The notes below the pieces were generated by a model, which was given only the letters and a program-made list of their open reading frames with translations, was not told the DNA's origin and did no database searches. From Bacteriovoracaceae bacterium (GTDB lineage Bacteria; Bdellovibrionota; Bacteriovoracia; Bacteriovoracales; Bacteriovoracaceae): a DNA stretch of 64,000 nt. Positions within the stretch are counted from its first letter, which is position 1, and every line of letters begins with the position of its first letter. Made by a program: the position numbers and the translations under genes. The DNA lies in contig JANJTC010000003.1 in the NCBI GenBank assembly GCA_024711325.1, forward strand, positions 310,001 to 374,000, read 5' to 3'. Positions 46,406-55,950 of this stretch are shown here, in pieces.

Positions 46406-47662
46406 CTATTCTTTCTCGATGATGAGCCGTGCTCCCCGGCGGAAGGTGAGATAAGTCCAGGCCCATTGAAATAAAACGAACAAGCGATTTTTAAAACCAA
46501 TCAAGTAATAAATATGAACCAAAAGCCATGCCATCCACGCCACAAAGCCTGAGAAGTGGAGACCTTTATACATGGCCACGGCCCTTGATCTGCCCACTGT
46601 CGCCATCTGCCCCTTATCAATATATTTGAAAGTTTCGATTGATCTTTTACCCGTGAGAGTTTTTTTTATCAGACGACCGACAAATCGTCCCTGTTGCATG
46701 GCCACGGGTGCCAGGCCTGGCAAAGGCATATTTTCCGTGCCCCATTTATAGTGGGCCTGATCGCCGATAACAAAAATACTCGGATGACCTGGAACACTTA
46801 AATCATGCTTTACGATCACTCTTCCTTGCCGATCCAGCTCAGCACCTAATGTTTTATTCAGTGGATTGGCAGCAACACCAGCGGCCCAAAGGATAGTCTC
46901 TGATTCAATGAAATCGTTGCCGGCCATGATTCCTTTTGCATTGATCTCTGAAACCTTGGTATTTACTCTAACTTCTACTCCTAACTGATCCAGTTCTCTG
47001 ACGGCTTCCCGGGATAACTCGGGAGTCATGGATGGCAATATTCGAGGTCCTGCTTCTATTAGAATGATTTTTGTTTGATAGGTCAGAATGTGATTAAAAT
47101 CTCTCAGAATACTATAACGGGTTATTTCTCCCAGACTTCCGGCCAGCTCGACACCAGTGGGGCCTCCGCCGACAACCACGAAGGTTGTATACATTCTTTG
47201 CTTTTGCTGATCATTTTCTCTCTCAGCTTTTTCAAAGGCGAGGAAGACTCTTCTTCTTATTTCCGTTGCTTGATTTATGGTTTTTAATCCGGGTGCAAAG
47301 GGTTCCCACTGCGGGGAATTGAAATAAGTATAAGTTGAGCCACAGGCCAGTATCAGATAATCAAAAAAGATTTTATTCGTTGCCGTTTCAATCCATTTTT
47401 CTTCTTTATTAATGGTTTTGACTTCTCCTAAAAGGATGTCGACATTCTTTTGCTGAGAAAGAAGGGCCCTTAAGGGATAGGCGATTTCTGCCGGAGAAAG
47501 TCCTGCCATAGCAACTTGATAGAGGAGAGGTTGGAATAAATGATAGTTTTTTTTATCTACCAGAGTGACTTTTATATCTCTTGATTTTGAAAGGGATCTT
47601 GCTGCTGCTAATCCTCCAAACCCACCACCGACAATAACAACATTCAGAACACTGCTGCTCAT
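46406..47662 (-). CDS. Type II NADH dehydrogenase (NDH-2)
   Basis: Non-proton-pumping NADH:quinone oxidoreductase (418 aa), peripheral on the inner membrane. FAD motif VVIVGGGFGGLAAARSL; HLFQPLLYQVAMAGLSPAEIA, which is diagnostic for NDH-2; NAD motif VVVGGGPTGVELAGSL; and FVIGDQAHYK. A C-terminal hydrophobic stretch (FSGFVAWMAWLLVHIYYLIGF) anchors it. I choose the ATG at 47662; two earlier in-frame ATGs at 47692 and 47677 exist. It supplies a quinone-reducing route in place of, or beside, complex I. Confidence 0.93.
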   Translation of the reverse strand: MSSSVLNVVIVGGGFGGLAAARSLSKSRDIKVTLVDKKNYHLFQPLLYQVAMAGLSPAEIAYPLRALLSQQKNVDILLGEVKTINKEEKWIETATNKIFFDYLILACGSTYTYFNSPQWEPFAPGLKTINQATEIRRRVFLAFEKAERENDQQKQRMYTTFVVVGGGPTGVELAGSLGEITRYSILRDFNHILTYQTKIILIEAGPRILPSMTPELSREAVRELDQLGVEVRVNTKVSEINAKGIMAGNDFIESETILWAAGVAANPLNKTLGAELDRQGRVIVKHDLSVPGHPSIFVIGDQAHYKWGTENMPLPGLAPVAMQQGRFVGRLIKKTLTGKRSIETFKYIDKGQMATVGRSRAVAMYKGLHFSGFVAWMAWLLVHIYYLIGFKNRLFVLFQWAWTYLTFRRGARLIIEKE

Positions 47663-47743
47663 GGCCCCACCATTCATTCTTTTTGAAAACAATTTTTATC
47701 TTAAAAAGTAGGACTTTGACTAATAACTAATAATTAACTGCTT

Positions 47744-48388
47744 TTAATGCATACCGCTTTGAAATAATGATGGATTACCAACCCCTTCCCGGACGACTTC
47801 TGGCAGGCCCGAAGTGAAATCAACAATAGTTGTCGGCCCCAGGAACTCCACTTCACCCGGATCGATAATCATTTCTATCATATTCCCAAAATAATCTTCA
47901 ATCTGAGCACTATAGAGAGGAATTTCTGGGTCGGCGTCATCCAGCATTTCATGGGAGAGGTGAGTGCTTAATAGAATATCACCATAGGAATCAAGTATAC
48001 TAAGTGCCAGTGGACTAGGGGGAAAACGAATCCCTACCTGATGATCGACTTTTGAAGCTTTGAGAAATTTGGTGATTTTTTTCTGAGCTTCAAAAATAAA
48101 AGTAAAAGATCCTGGAACGACTTTTTTCATAAGTCTGAAAGCGCCATCATCGATAAAGGCGATTTCCATGGCCTTTTGAAAGGTAGAACAAAGGACTGTC
48201 AGGTGCTTGGTATTCTCGATATGCCGAAGACGGTAGAGTTTATCAACACTTTCTTTCTTGAAAGGATCGCAAACCACCAGCCAGTTGGTTTCTGTAGGGA
48301 AACAAAGAAGCCCCCCATTTCGTAAAATCTGGGAGGCCCTCGCTAATGTGCGGTCGTCAATATTGAGTTCGACGACGTATTCAATCAT
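47744..48388 (-). CDS. Sua5/YciO/YrdC family protein
   Basis: A 214-residue protein of the family that includes TsaC/Sua5, which make threonylcarbamoyl-AMP for tRNA t6A37. Family signs: GGLLCFPTETNW, LYRLRHIENTKHLTVLC, VPGSFTFIFEA, VGIRFPPSPLAL and PTTIVDFT. The KxR and SxN motifs of true TsaC are modified, so it may be the YciO branch, whose role in t6A synthesis is uncertain. It starts 3 bp after the DksA-like gene, so they form an operon. Confidence 0.88.
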   Translation of the reverse strand: MIEYVVELNIDDRTLARASQILRNGGLLCFPTETNWLVVCDPFKKESVDKLYRLRHIENTKHLTVLCSTFQKAMEIAFIDDGAFRLMKKVVPGSFTFIFEAQKKITKFLKASKVDHQVGIRFPPSPLALSILDSYGDILLSTHLSHEMLDDADPEIPLYSAQIEDYFGNMIEMIIDPGEVEFLGPTTIVDFTSGLPEVVREGVGNPSLFQSGMH

Positions 48389-48391
48389 GAA

Positions 48392-48829
48392 TTAATGTCC
48401 GGTGACACTCATCACGGTTCCAAGAGACTTGGAACGACGTTCGAAGAAGTTTTGAGACTCTTCTCTTTCTGATTCTTCTTTGCATAAGATACACATCTCT
48501 GAAGTTGGTCTGGCAATGAGCCTTGAGAACGTTATTGGTTCCCCACATTCATCACACATACCATACTGGTCCGTCTCTACTTTACTTAAAGTTTTCATAA
48601 TCTTTTTGTAATAGAGACTTTCCCTGTTGGAAAAGCGCATATCAGCGGCCAACAAAATATTGTCATTGGCAGAATCAACTTCGTCTTTGGCCCCTGTTAG
48701 CGAATTATTTTCGTACTCATGTTTTTTAAGCTGGAAGTTTGTGCGAATTCGCTCAGCTTCACTTAAAAGTTTATCCTTAAGCGCTGCGAGCTGCTTATCA
48801 GACAAATGACTGTTTAGTCGAACTGACAT
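48392..48829 (-). CDS. DksA/TraR family zinc-finger transcription factor
   Basis: A 145-residue DksA-like protein, which enters the RNA polymerase secondary channel and works with ppGpp. The N-terminal coiled coil has the tip motif DEVDSA (Asp49, Asp52, Ala54), matching the DxxDxA motif needed for DksA activity. The C-terminal four-cysteine finger is CDECGEPI ... CILC. Length is close to E. coli DksA (151). SD AAGGAG precedes the ATG. First gene of an operon with the Sua5/YciO gene. Confidence 0.9.
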   Translation of the reverse strand: MSVRLNSHLSDKQLAALKDKLLSEAERIRTNFQLKKHEYENNSLTGAKDEVDSANDNILLAADMRFSNRESLYYKKIMKTLSKVETDQYGMCDECGEPITFSRLIARPTSEMCILCKEESEREESQNFFERRSKSLGTVMSVTGH

Positions 48830-49019
48830 CCTTAGTTCTCCTTGTTACAGGCGGCCTCTATGGCCGGTTACGTGTTGTGTAGGGAAAATTAAAAACCGTA
48901 TTCTTTTGATTGCCAATAGATCATGATGAGATAAGACCTTGTTTTATCTAACATTTGCTTTCACGATTGCTAGGGAGTGTAAGGTTCTGATACATCTCTA
49001 ACAAAATATAGGTAGATGA

Positions 49020-50432
49020 ATGCTCCACTCTAAAGAACATTTTTTAAATGACGTTTTTTTGACACTCCAAAAGTATATCAAGCAGAGTGCTGAAAATGAC
49101 TTTGTCGTTAAAATTTCACATCCTGAAAAACTAAAAAAAATCCTTCCAGCACTCAGTGAAGAGGGTTTAAATTCTGAACAAGTCGTTGATGAATTGAAAA
49201 CTATTCTTGATCACTCGGTTCAAACGATTCATCCCATGTTCCTGAATCAACTCTTCGGTGGCTTTGATGAAGCCGCCTGGGCAGGTGAAATCGCCAGTTC
49301 CCTTTTAAATCCCACAATGGCGACTTTTGAGATTGCTCCTATCCTGACTGTAATTGAAAAACGTCTGGTGAATGAAATTTTAGAAATGATGGGTTTTGAG
49401 CGTGGTGAAGGGATTATGGTGACAGGGGGAAGTAATTCTAACCTTGTTGCGATGCTGTGCGCCCGAACCGAATACAGTCCAAGTATCCGGCAAACAGGTT
49501 TTGGACATAACCGTTTTAGGATTTATGTTTCAGAGGAAGCTCACTATTCCTTTGATAAGGCCGCTAATATCACCGGAATTGGCACACAGAACCTTATTCA
49601 GGTTCCGGCCAATGATCAGGGTGAGATGATTCCGGAAGAGCTTGAGCGCATTATTAAGGCCGATTTAAACGATGGCTACACGCCGATCATGGTCGGGGCG
49701 ACTTTAGGCACGACGGTCATGGGGGCCTTTGATCCATTAGTTAAAGTTGCCAAGATCTGTGAGACCTATAAAATCTGGTTTCATGTTGATGCGGCCTGGG
49801 GAGGCGGGGCACTTTTTTCAAAAAGTAAACGACATCTCCTAAAAGGGATTCATCTGGCCGATTCGGTCACCTTTGATGCCCATAAGACTTTGGGAACTCC
49901 ATTGATCACATCTTTTTTCTTAACTAAGCATGCGGGAATTTTAAAAGACACTAACCGCGGTGGAGGAGCCGAGTACCTCTTTCATGAATATGATAATTCC
50001 GAATGGGATACCGGGACTTATTCTTTGCAATGTGGTCGTCGGGCCGATGCCTTAAAGCTTTGGCTACTGTGGCGGGCCCATGGGACAGAAGGGCTAATTG
50101 AGCGCACTGAACATCTCTTAAGCTTAGCGGATTTTGCGACTAAGGAGATTAGTGAAAACCCTCGTTTTAAATTGATTCATTCTCACTATTTGAATGTGTG
50201 CTTTCAGGTTCATGCTCGTCACGACCAGGAAAATATCAACGCATTTACCTTAAGAGTCCGCAAGGCACTGGTAAAAGAAGGTAAGGCCTTGGTCAATTAT
50301 GCGCAGCGAGCCGATGGCACAATCTTCTTTAGATTGGTTCTGCCTAATCATCAAACTCAGAAATCTCACATTAGCGAACTTTTGAAAATCATCTTGGAAA
50401 CTGCAGACCGTCTGGATATATTAAACAGATAA
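49020..50432 (+). CDS. Group II PLP-dependent amino-acid decarboxylase
   Basis: A 470-residue enzyme of the glutamate/aspartate/aromatic amino-acid decarboxylase family. MFLNQLFGGFD near the N-terminus resembles glutamate decarboxylase and cysteine-sulfinate decarboxylase substrate loops; MVTGGSNSNLVAM binds the PLP phosphate; HVDAAWGGGALFS and the PLP lysine K289 (TFDAHKTLGTP) are intact. Product could be GABA, beta-alanine or hypotaurine; sequence alone does not decide. SD is weak. It starts an operon with a DUF2231 membrane protein (21-bp gap). Confidence 0.88.
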   Translation: MLHSKEHFLNDVFLTLQKYIKQSAENDFVVKISHPEKLKKILPALSEEGLNSEQVVDELKTILDHSVQTIHPMFLNQLFGGFDEAAWAGEIASSLLNPTMATFEIAPILTVIEKRLVNEILEMMGFERGEGIMVTGGSNSNLVAMLCARTEYSPSIRQTGFGHNRFRIYVSEEAHYSFDKAANITGIGTQNLIQVPANDQGEMIPEELERIIKADLNDGYTPIMVGATLGTTVMGAFDPLVKVAKICETYKIWFHVDAAWGGGALFSKSKRHLLKGIHLADSVTFDAHKTLGTPLITSFFLTKHAGILKDTNRGGGAEYLFHEYDNSEWDTGTYSLQCGRRADALKLWLLWRAHGTEGLIERTEHLLSLADFATKEISENPRFKLIHSHYLNVCFQVHARHDQENINAFTLRVRKALVKEGKALVNYAQRADGTIFFRLVLPNHQTQKSHISELLKIILETADRLDILNR

Positions 50433-50453
50433 TCCACAACCTTAAGAGGTGAT

Positions 50454-51068
50454 ATGCAAGTTCCTTTACACCCGATGATTGTTCATTTTCCTTTGGTTCT
50501 CACTTGTATTCTTCCTATTCTCGTTTTGATCTTTGCCTACATGATTAAAATTAACAAGATGACTCCTAATGGCTGGCTAGTCATCATTGGTCTTCAGTTG
50601 GCCGTCGTGATTTCTGGATATATTTCGCTTGAGACGGGTGAGAATGAAGAAGACACTGTTGCCCGGGTTGTTTCAAAAGATTATATCCATGAGCATGAAG
50701 AAGCCGCTGAGATTTTTGTGGGGTCAACAGTCATTGGTTTGGTGCTTTCAATTGGAGTCTTTTTCATTCGAAATGAATTTCAATTTCCTATCAAATTGGG
50801 AATAGCCATCATCGGTCTTATTTCTTGTTACCTGGGTTATCAGACAGGTTTATTAGGCGGGGAACTCGTTTATAAGCACGGTGCTGCATCGGCATATGAG
50901 ACCGATACCGCGAGTCAACCTCAGGGAATCCTTCCAACACCGGGCATGAATACTTCTGAATCACCCATGCCGGTTGAAGAGAATGAGAGCTTGAAGACAG
51001 ATGAAAATGACTATGGTAACTCAGACGAAGCCGTTGAAGTTTCTGATGAATACAAACAAGAGGATTAA
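50454..51068 (+). CDS. DUF2231 membrane protein
   Basis: A 204-residue protein with four predicted helices. The N-terminus LHPMIVHFPLVLTCILPIL is the DUF2231 hallmark, and two further His residues (YIHEHEEAAE) and a second helix pair follow; a heme- or metal-binding role is suspected for the family but not proven. The C-terminal 60 residues are acidic, Pro/Ser-rich and disordered. SD AAGAGGTG. Two bases separate it from the next gene. Confidence 0.82.
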   Translation: MQVPLHPMIVHFPLVLTCILPILVLIFAYMIKINKMTPNGWLVIIGLQLAVVISGYISLETGENEEDTVARVVSKDYIHEHEEAAEIFVGSTVIGLVLSIGVFFIRNEFQFPIKLGIAIIGLISCYLGYQTGLLGGELVYKHGAASAYETDTASQPQGILPTPGMNTSESPMPVEENESLKTDENDYGNSDEAVEVSDEYKQED

Positions 51069-51070
51069 AG

Positions 51071-51613
51071 ATGAAATTGTTAGCATTTTTATGTGTCTTT
51101 CTAAGTTTCAGTGCTTTCTCTCAGCGTTCTCCATATAGAGAAAGAGCTGCCACCTGTAATGGTTCAGAGCTTATTTCAAACTTTGGAAGACCAATTTATC
51201 GTTTTACTTTCAGCTCAGACTGTCAGGATGCCTTGACTCAATCGCGCTCTCATAGAGGACGCTTTTGCGATGATTCTATCCTGGTAAGATCCAATGGTCA
51301 GGTTGGCCATCGTTTTACATTTAGTTCGGATTGTAGAGATGCCCTGGGAGATTTATCCAACTCACGCTGGAACCTATTCTGCGATGGTGAGGATTTAATT
51401 AACATCAATCGCGGACAGGTTGCAGACTTAACCTTTGAGTCAAGTTGTCGTGAAGCTCTTAAGGAAATTGAACAGTATAATGGTTATTTTTGTGATCAAA
51501 GCCGACTGATGAATCATCGTGGTCAGTTGATTTCAGATTTTACTTTTAATTCGGCCTGTAAAAGAGCTCTTGAAGATATGGCCCGCTCTCGTCACTTCCT
51601 GAAAATAAAATAG
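51071..51613 (+). CDS. Secreted protein of four Cys-pair repeats
   Basis: A 180-residue exported protein (signal peptide MKLLAFLCVFLSFSAFSQ). The mature part is four tandem 37-38-residue repeats beginning at Cys29, 66, 104 and 141; each has a second Cys exactly 22 residues later (51, 88, 126, 163). The consensus is C(D/N)xxxLI...GQ...FTFxSxCxxAL. Not recognised; a small beta-hairpin-helix repeat with one disulfide each is likely. It is third in the decarboxylase/DUF2231 operon. The 3' end overlaps the convergent DUF486 gene by 22 bp. Confidence 0.82.
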   Translation: MKLLAFLCVFLSFSAFSQRSPYRERAATCNGSELISNFGRPIYRFTFSSDCQDALTQSRSHRGRFCDDSILVRSNGQVGHRFTFSSDCRDALGDLSNSRWNLFCDGEDLININRGQVADLTFESSCREALKEIEQYNGYFCDQSRLMNHRGQLISDFTFNSACKRALEDMARSRHFLKIK

Positions 51614-51924
51614 ACAGCACCCACTAAACAGAAAGAAGCATAGATAAAATTTCTGTTTAGTGGTTCTTTCATAAAAAAAATAGCAAAGATTGAGAAGACC
51701 ACCATTGTGATGACTTCCTGGATAATTTTTAATTGGGCCAGGGAATAGTAATTAAATCCAATTCGATTGGCCGGCACTTGAAAGCAGTACTCAAAGAATG
51801 CCACTCCCCAGCTTGCAGCGATGGCAATCCAGAGAGGTTTTGAGCCCAGAGTCTTTAAATGTCCGTACCAGGCATAAGTCATGAAGACATTAGACAAGAT
51901 GAGAAGCCCGATGGTCTTGATCAT
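51592..51924 (-). CDS. DUF486 / DMT-like small membrane protein
   Basis: A 110-residue protein with four helices, matching DUF486 (a half-size drug/metabolite-transporter relative): LSNVFMTYAWYGHLK, FFEYCFQVPANRIG, SLAQLKIIQEVITM and CLVGAVYFIFRK. It probably works as a dimer. Function unknown. It overlaps the TlpA-like gene by 4 bp and is translated after it. Confidence 0.88.
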   Translation of the reverse strand: MIKTIGLLILSNVFMTYAWYGHLKTLGSKPLWIAIAASWGVAFFEYCFQVPANRIGFNYYSLAQLKIIQEVITMVVFSIFAIFFMKEPLNRNFIYASFCLVGAVYFIFRK

Positions 51925-53123
51925 TTGAGTAGTTCATCCACGGTTTGGTTGAATTCAGTTTTCCAGTTTTCATAAAATTCACCGGTACTTGGCCCGGTAA
52001 AACCGGCATGGACCTTAACCACTTCATGTTTTTTATTGAGAAATACGGTCGTTGGAAATGAAATGAAGTTCTTAAGTCCTGGAATCTTATCTGCAGGTTT
52101 ATCCTGACTGGTAGAGCCTGCAATGAGCAGAGGATAGGGAAGCGCCTTCTTCTTTTGAACTTTGAGTAGCTGTCTTCGGGCCTCGTTTTGATCCAGGCTT
52201 CTTTCAAAGGCCAGGGCAATAATTTCAACTCCTCGTTTCTGATTTTCTTTGTACCAAGGAATCAGGTAATTCATTTCATCAATACAATTCGGGCACCATG
52301 ATCCGAAGAACTGAACGATCACGGGCTTATTCTTGAATTTTTCATCACTCAAAGAAACCATTTTGCCTTTGAGATCAGGAAACTTAAAATTCATTGCCGC
52401 TACTTGCGTCTGTTTGTAAGCATCCGGCAGAGCTGCGCGCTGATCTTTTTTTCCTTCAATCTTGGTTTTATAACTTGAAAGAATACTTGCCTCAAGTTTT
52501 CCATTCTTCACATTGCCTTTGATCAGATAATTGTAAACACCATCAAAGCTTGCGGCTTCAAATTCTGAACCTGAAACATAGCCTTCAATGTAACGGTAAT
52601 CACCGGTTGTAGTCAGAATACTGCCATGGAGAGTGTGGCCGGTTTGCTCAAAGACCAGGATACCCGATTCAGCTTTGTCTTGATCATCGGTTAAGGTGAC
52701 TGCCCAACGGCCTGTCAGGTCGATGGTTGGTGGATTCTTTTTGCCCGGAAACCTTTCCCGAACACCATGCACTGCTATAACCGGAGTTTCAACTTTGGGG
52801 TTTTTATTATGACGAACCAATGCCCCGTCCATCATGCCTTTATTTGGCAAGTTCATCTCCAGGGACATTTCATACATCTGCAGGGGGATGCTGATCTTAT
52901 TTTGATCAATACTGATGTCATTCAGCTTTATGGTCTCTTTGCCATTTTGAAGGGAACCTACAAAACCTTTTTTGTTTTTCTTAAAATGGATGATGAATGG
53001 GATCTTGCCATAGGTGGTTTTGAGCTCAAATCGCCACGGCCCAGTGTTTAAAGTTTGTGAATGGGCCATAAAGCTCATCAAAAGCAACATTAGACTCATT
53101 ATCATCGAAGTTTTTTTCATCAT
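51921..53123 (-). CDS. Exported TlpA-like thiol-disulfide protein with large N-terminal domain
   Basis: About 400 residues. Signal peptide begins MMKKTSMIMSLMLLLMSFMAHSQ. The first 260 mature residues are a beta-rich region with two similar halves (WRFELKTTYGKIPF... and RWAVTLTDDQDKAES...), and the C-terminal third is a thioredoxin-like TlpA/ResA domain with WCPNC and a cis-Pro segment FPTTVFLN. It should reduce or oxidise thiols in the periplasm. The start is ATG 53123 or 53120; longer upstream reading has no signal peptide and overlaps the rapA start. It is divergent from rapA. Confidence 0.87.
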   Translation of the reverse strand: MMKKTSMIMSLMLLLMSFMAHSQTLNTGPWRFELKTTYGKIPFIIHFKKNKKGFVGSLQNGKETIKLNDISIDQNKISIPLQMYEMSLEMNLPNKGMMDGALVRHNKNPKVETPVIAVHGVRERFPGKKNPPTIDLTGRWAVTLTDDQDKAESGILVFEQTGHTLHGSILTTTGDYRYIEGYVSGSEFEAASFDGVYNYLIKGNVKNGKLEASILSSYKTKIEGKKDQRAALPDAYKQTQVAAMNFKFPDLKGKMVSLSDEKFKNKPVIVQFFGSWCPNCIDEMNYLIPWYKENQKRGVEIIALAFERSLDQNEARRQLLKVQKKKALPYPLLIAGSTSQDKPADKIPGLKNFISFPTTVFLNKKHEVVKVHAGFTGPSTGEFYENWKTEFNQTVDELLK

Positions 53124-53199
53124 AAGCTTTAACCCCTTAGTGGCATTTGGTAATATCTTGGTCCAATAGTAGTAATTTGTCACCTTGGACGGAGGATCG

Positions 53200-55938
53200 A
53201 TGAAGCAGTTCATCATGGGCCAACGCTGGATATCGGAATCAGAACCTGAGCTAGGGCTTGGGGTGATCGTTGAAGTTGAGGCCAAAACAGTTACATGTTT
53301 CTTTCCTGCGACCAAAGTTGATCGCCGATACGGCATGCAAACCGCCCCGCTTAGACGAATAAAGTTCATTGAAGGCGATGAGATCAAGGGTCAGGATGGA
53401 TCAAGTTTCGTTGTAGAGTCACTCACTGAAGATAAGGGAATTGTAACTTATCATGGGCAAGGGAAAACCCTGTCCGAATCTCAGTTGGCCGATACGCTTT
53501 CTTTTTCGAAACCGGAAGAAAGGCTTTTTGCAGGAAATATTGATTCTAACGAAATTTTCAAGCTTCGATATGATGTGCTTTTAAATCAAAGGAAATTGTT
53601 CATCAGCCCTATCCGTGGTTTTACCGGTCCGAGGATTGGTTTAATTCCACATCAGATGTATGTGGCCAATGAAGTTTCAAAACGAACCAGACCTCGGGTT
53701 CTCCTGGCGGACGAAGTTGGATTAGGGAAAACTATTGAAGCTGGTCTTATCCTTCATCACTTAATTCTCACAGGTCGGGTGGAGCGTTGTCTGATTATCG
53801 TTCCTGATTCTCTGGTCTATCAGTGGTTTGTGGAGATGCTCAGGAAGTTTCAAATGACTTTCCAGACCATCAATCACGATGCAGGGTTAAAACGTGGTGA
53901 TACTCCATTTGAAGAAGGTCAACTCTTTGTTGCCTCTTTAAGATATCTCATGAAAGAAGACTGGCTGCTTGAGCAGGCGATGGAATCGAAATGGGATCTG
54001 TTAGTAGTCGATGAGGCCCATCAGTTAAGATGGGCACCGGATAACTCTTCCATGGAATATGATTTTGTCGCGGCCCTGGCAAAGGATACTCCGGGAGTCC
54101 TTTTGCTTTCAGGGACACCTGAGATTTTAGGACTCGCTGGTCACTATGCTCGCTTACACCTTCTGGATTCAAATCGATTCCATAACTTTAATCAGTTTGT
54201 AGAAGAGACGACTGGTTACAAACCCATCACGGAGCTTGCTAATAAACTTATCAAAGGCGAAACGCTTAAGGCCGATGACAAGAAAATGCTTAAGGCTAAG
54301 ATTGGAGTGGATGTAGAAGGTCTGGATAAAGATAAGGCCCTCCAGATGCTGGTCGATCGTCACGGAACAGGGCGAGTTTATTTTAGAAACACCCGCAAAA
54401 CCATGGCAACGTATTCTGAGTTTTTTCCCAAGAGGGTTTTCCATTCTTATCCGATTAAGCTGGGTAAGACCAAGGCACCTGAGAAGAAACTGTTTGAACT
54501 GAAGTCTCAGTGGTTGGCAGAATTTGTAGAAAATCATAAGAATGATAAAACCCTTCTTATCTGTCACGATAAAGATGTGGTGGTAGAACTGGAGAAGGTT
54601 CTTAGGGAGAAAACAACGGTTAAAGTTGCTTTCTTTCACTCAGGAATGAATTTGATGAATCGTGACCGTCAAGCGGCCTACTTTGCTGATCCTGAAGGGG
54701 CACATATCTTACTTAGTACTGAAATCGGATCAGAGGGACGCAATTTTGAATTTGCCCGTCACTTGATTCTATTTGATCTTCCAAAGCTTCCGGATTTACT
54801 TGAGCAGAGGATTGGACGACTGGACCGTATTGGCCAGAAGAACGATATCCAGATTCACGTTCCGTATGTTGAAAAATCCGGTGATGAACTATTGATGCGT
54901 TGGTATCACGAGGGCTTTAATGCTTTCGAATCATCTCCTCGAGGCGGAACAGAATTATATGCAACGGTCAGACCAGAGTTACTAGAACTTACTCAAAGTG
55001 TAGAGGAAGGAAATTATCCTGAAAAAGAATTTGCTGCCTTCTTAAAGAAAACACAAAACATTCATCAGGAGATTGAAAAGAAGCTGGAAGAGGGTCAGGA
55101 TCAGTTAGTTGAAATTAATTCTTTTAATCATACTAAGGCGATGGAATTCGTTAAAGAACTTAAAGACGTTGATGATTCAACTGAACTGCGTGATTTCATG
55201 CTCAATCTTTTTAATCGGCTGGGTGTGGACGCTGAGGATATGAATGATCCTTTTACCTTCTTTATCAGGCCTGGGGACAATATGTTCTTGCCTCATTTTC
55301 CGGGATTGGAGAATGAAGGAATGACAATCACCTTTAAACGGGAAATTGCTCTTCAAAGGGAAGATATGACTTTTCTTACCTGGGATCATCCAATGGTTCT
55401 GGGGATTATGGATTTTATTTCTTCCAAAGAAATGGGAAATGTAACGATGGCCACTTGGAAGGCCCCATCCAAGGAATCTTTCTTGTTTGAAGGTTATTTC
55501 CTCTTAAGTGCCATTGCAGATAAAAAGCTTCAGCTCCAGAAATGGTTCCCTCCAACTCCACTTCGAGTCCTCTTGAATGCCCAGGTTCAGGATGTGACTC
55601 AGAAATTGCCCAAGAAATTTATCGATGAAAATACGGAGTCCCTTGATCAGGAACGACGTGCTCAGATGAAAGAGCTTCCGAAAGATTTCATTAAAGAGTG
55701 TATTAAAAAAGGTAAAGAACTCTGCGTGGTAAGAGCTCGCCAATACAAAGAAAAATTTAAAGATGATATGTTGAAGTTTATGAATGCTGAAATAGAACGA
55801 CTTGAGGCCTTACGGAAGGTCAATCCAACTGTTTCAGAAACTGAAATTCTGCTACTTCGCTATAACCGTGACAATATGGTTAAGGCGATGGACAAGGCCG
55901 AACTATCACTTGATTCACTTCGGATAATCATAAATTAA
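53200..55938 (+). CDS. RapA/HepA-like RNA polymerase-associated SWI/SNF ATPase
   Basis: Swi2/Snf2 ATPase of 912 residues. RapA recycles stalled RNA polymerase in E. coli. The N-terminal Tudor-like part (GQRWISESEPELGLG and VDRRYGMQTAPLRRI) is characteristic of RapA. Walker A ADEVGLGKTIEAG, DEAH box VVDEAHQLRW, SGTPEILGLAGHYARL and motif VI EQRIGRLDRIGQ are present; the long C-terminal domain is diverged. The ATG at 53200 follows GGAGG; the upstream start at 53185 is less likely. It leads an operon with thioredoxin, a small protein and a GNAT enzyme. Confidence 0.9.
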   Translation: MKQFIMGQRWISESEPELGLGVIVEVEAKTVTCFFPATKVDRRYGMQTAPLRRIKFIEGDEIKGQDGSSFVVESLTEDKGIVTYHGQGKTLSESQLADTLSFSKPEERLFAGNIDSNEIFKLRYDVLLNQRKLFISPIRGFTGPRIGLIPHQMYVANEVSKRTRPRVLLADEVGLGKTIEAGLILHHLILTGRVERCLIIVPDSLVYQWFVEMLRKFQMTFQTINHDAGLKRGDTPFEEGQLFVASLRYLMKEDWLLEQAMESKWDLLVVDEAHQLRWAPDNSSMEYDFVAALAKDTPGVLLLSGTPEILGLAGHYARLHLLDSNRFHNFNQFVEETTGYKPITELANKLIKGETLKADDKKMLKAKIGVDVEGLDKDKALQMLVDRHGTGRVYFRNTRKTMATYSEFFPKRVFHSYPIKLGKTKAPEKKLFELKSQWLAEFVENHKNDKTLLICHDKDVVVELEKVLREKTTVKVAFFHSGMNLMNRDRQAAYFADPEGAHILLSTEIGSEGRNFEFARHLILFDLPKLPDLLEQRIGRLDRIGQKNDIQIHVPYVEKSGDELLMRWYHEGFNAFESSPRGGTELYATVRPELLELTQSVEEGNYPEKEFAAFLKKTQNIHQEIEKKLEEGQDQLVEINSFNHTKAMEFVKELKDVDDSTELRDFMLNLFNRLGVDAEDMNDPFTFFIRPGDNMFLPHFPGLENEGMTITFKREIALQREDMTFLTWDHPMVLGIMDFISSKEMGNVTMATWKAPSKESFLFEGYFLLSAIADKKLQLQKWFPPTPLRVLLNAQVQDVTQKLPKKFIDENTESLDQERRAQMKELPKDFIKECIKKGKELCVVRARQYKEKFKDDMLKFMNAEIERLEALRKVNPTVSETEILLLRYNRDNMVKAMDKAELSLDSLRIIIN

Positions 55939-55950
55939 GGAGCCATTATT

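Noticed and set aside
51890-52228. 112-codon frame within the TlpA-like gene
   Set aside because: Same-strand alternative frame over the conserved thioredoxin domain; no family resemblance.
53124-53387. N-terminal extension of the TlpA-like reading frame
   Set aside because: It would overlap the rapA start on the other strand and hide a normal signal peptide at 53123.
54169-54639. 156-codon minus-strand frame inside rapA
   Set aside because: Lies fully inside the RapA helicase core, whose frame has conserved motifs; no SD.
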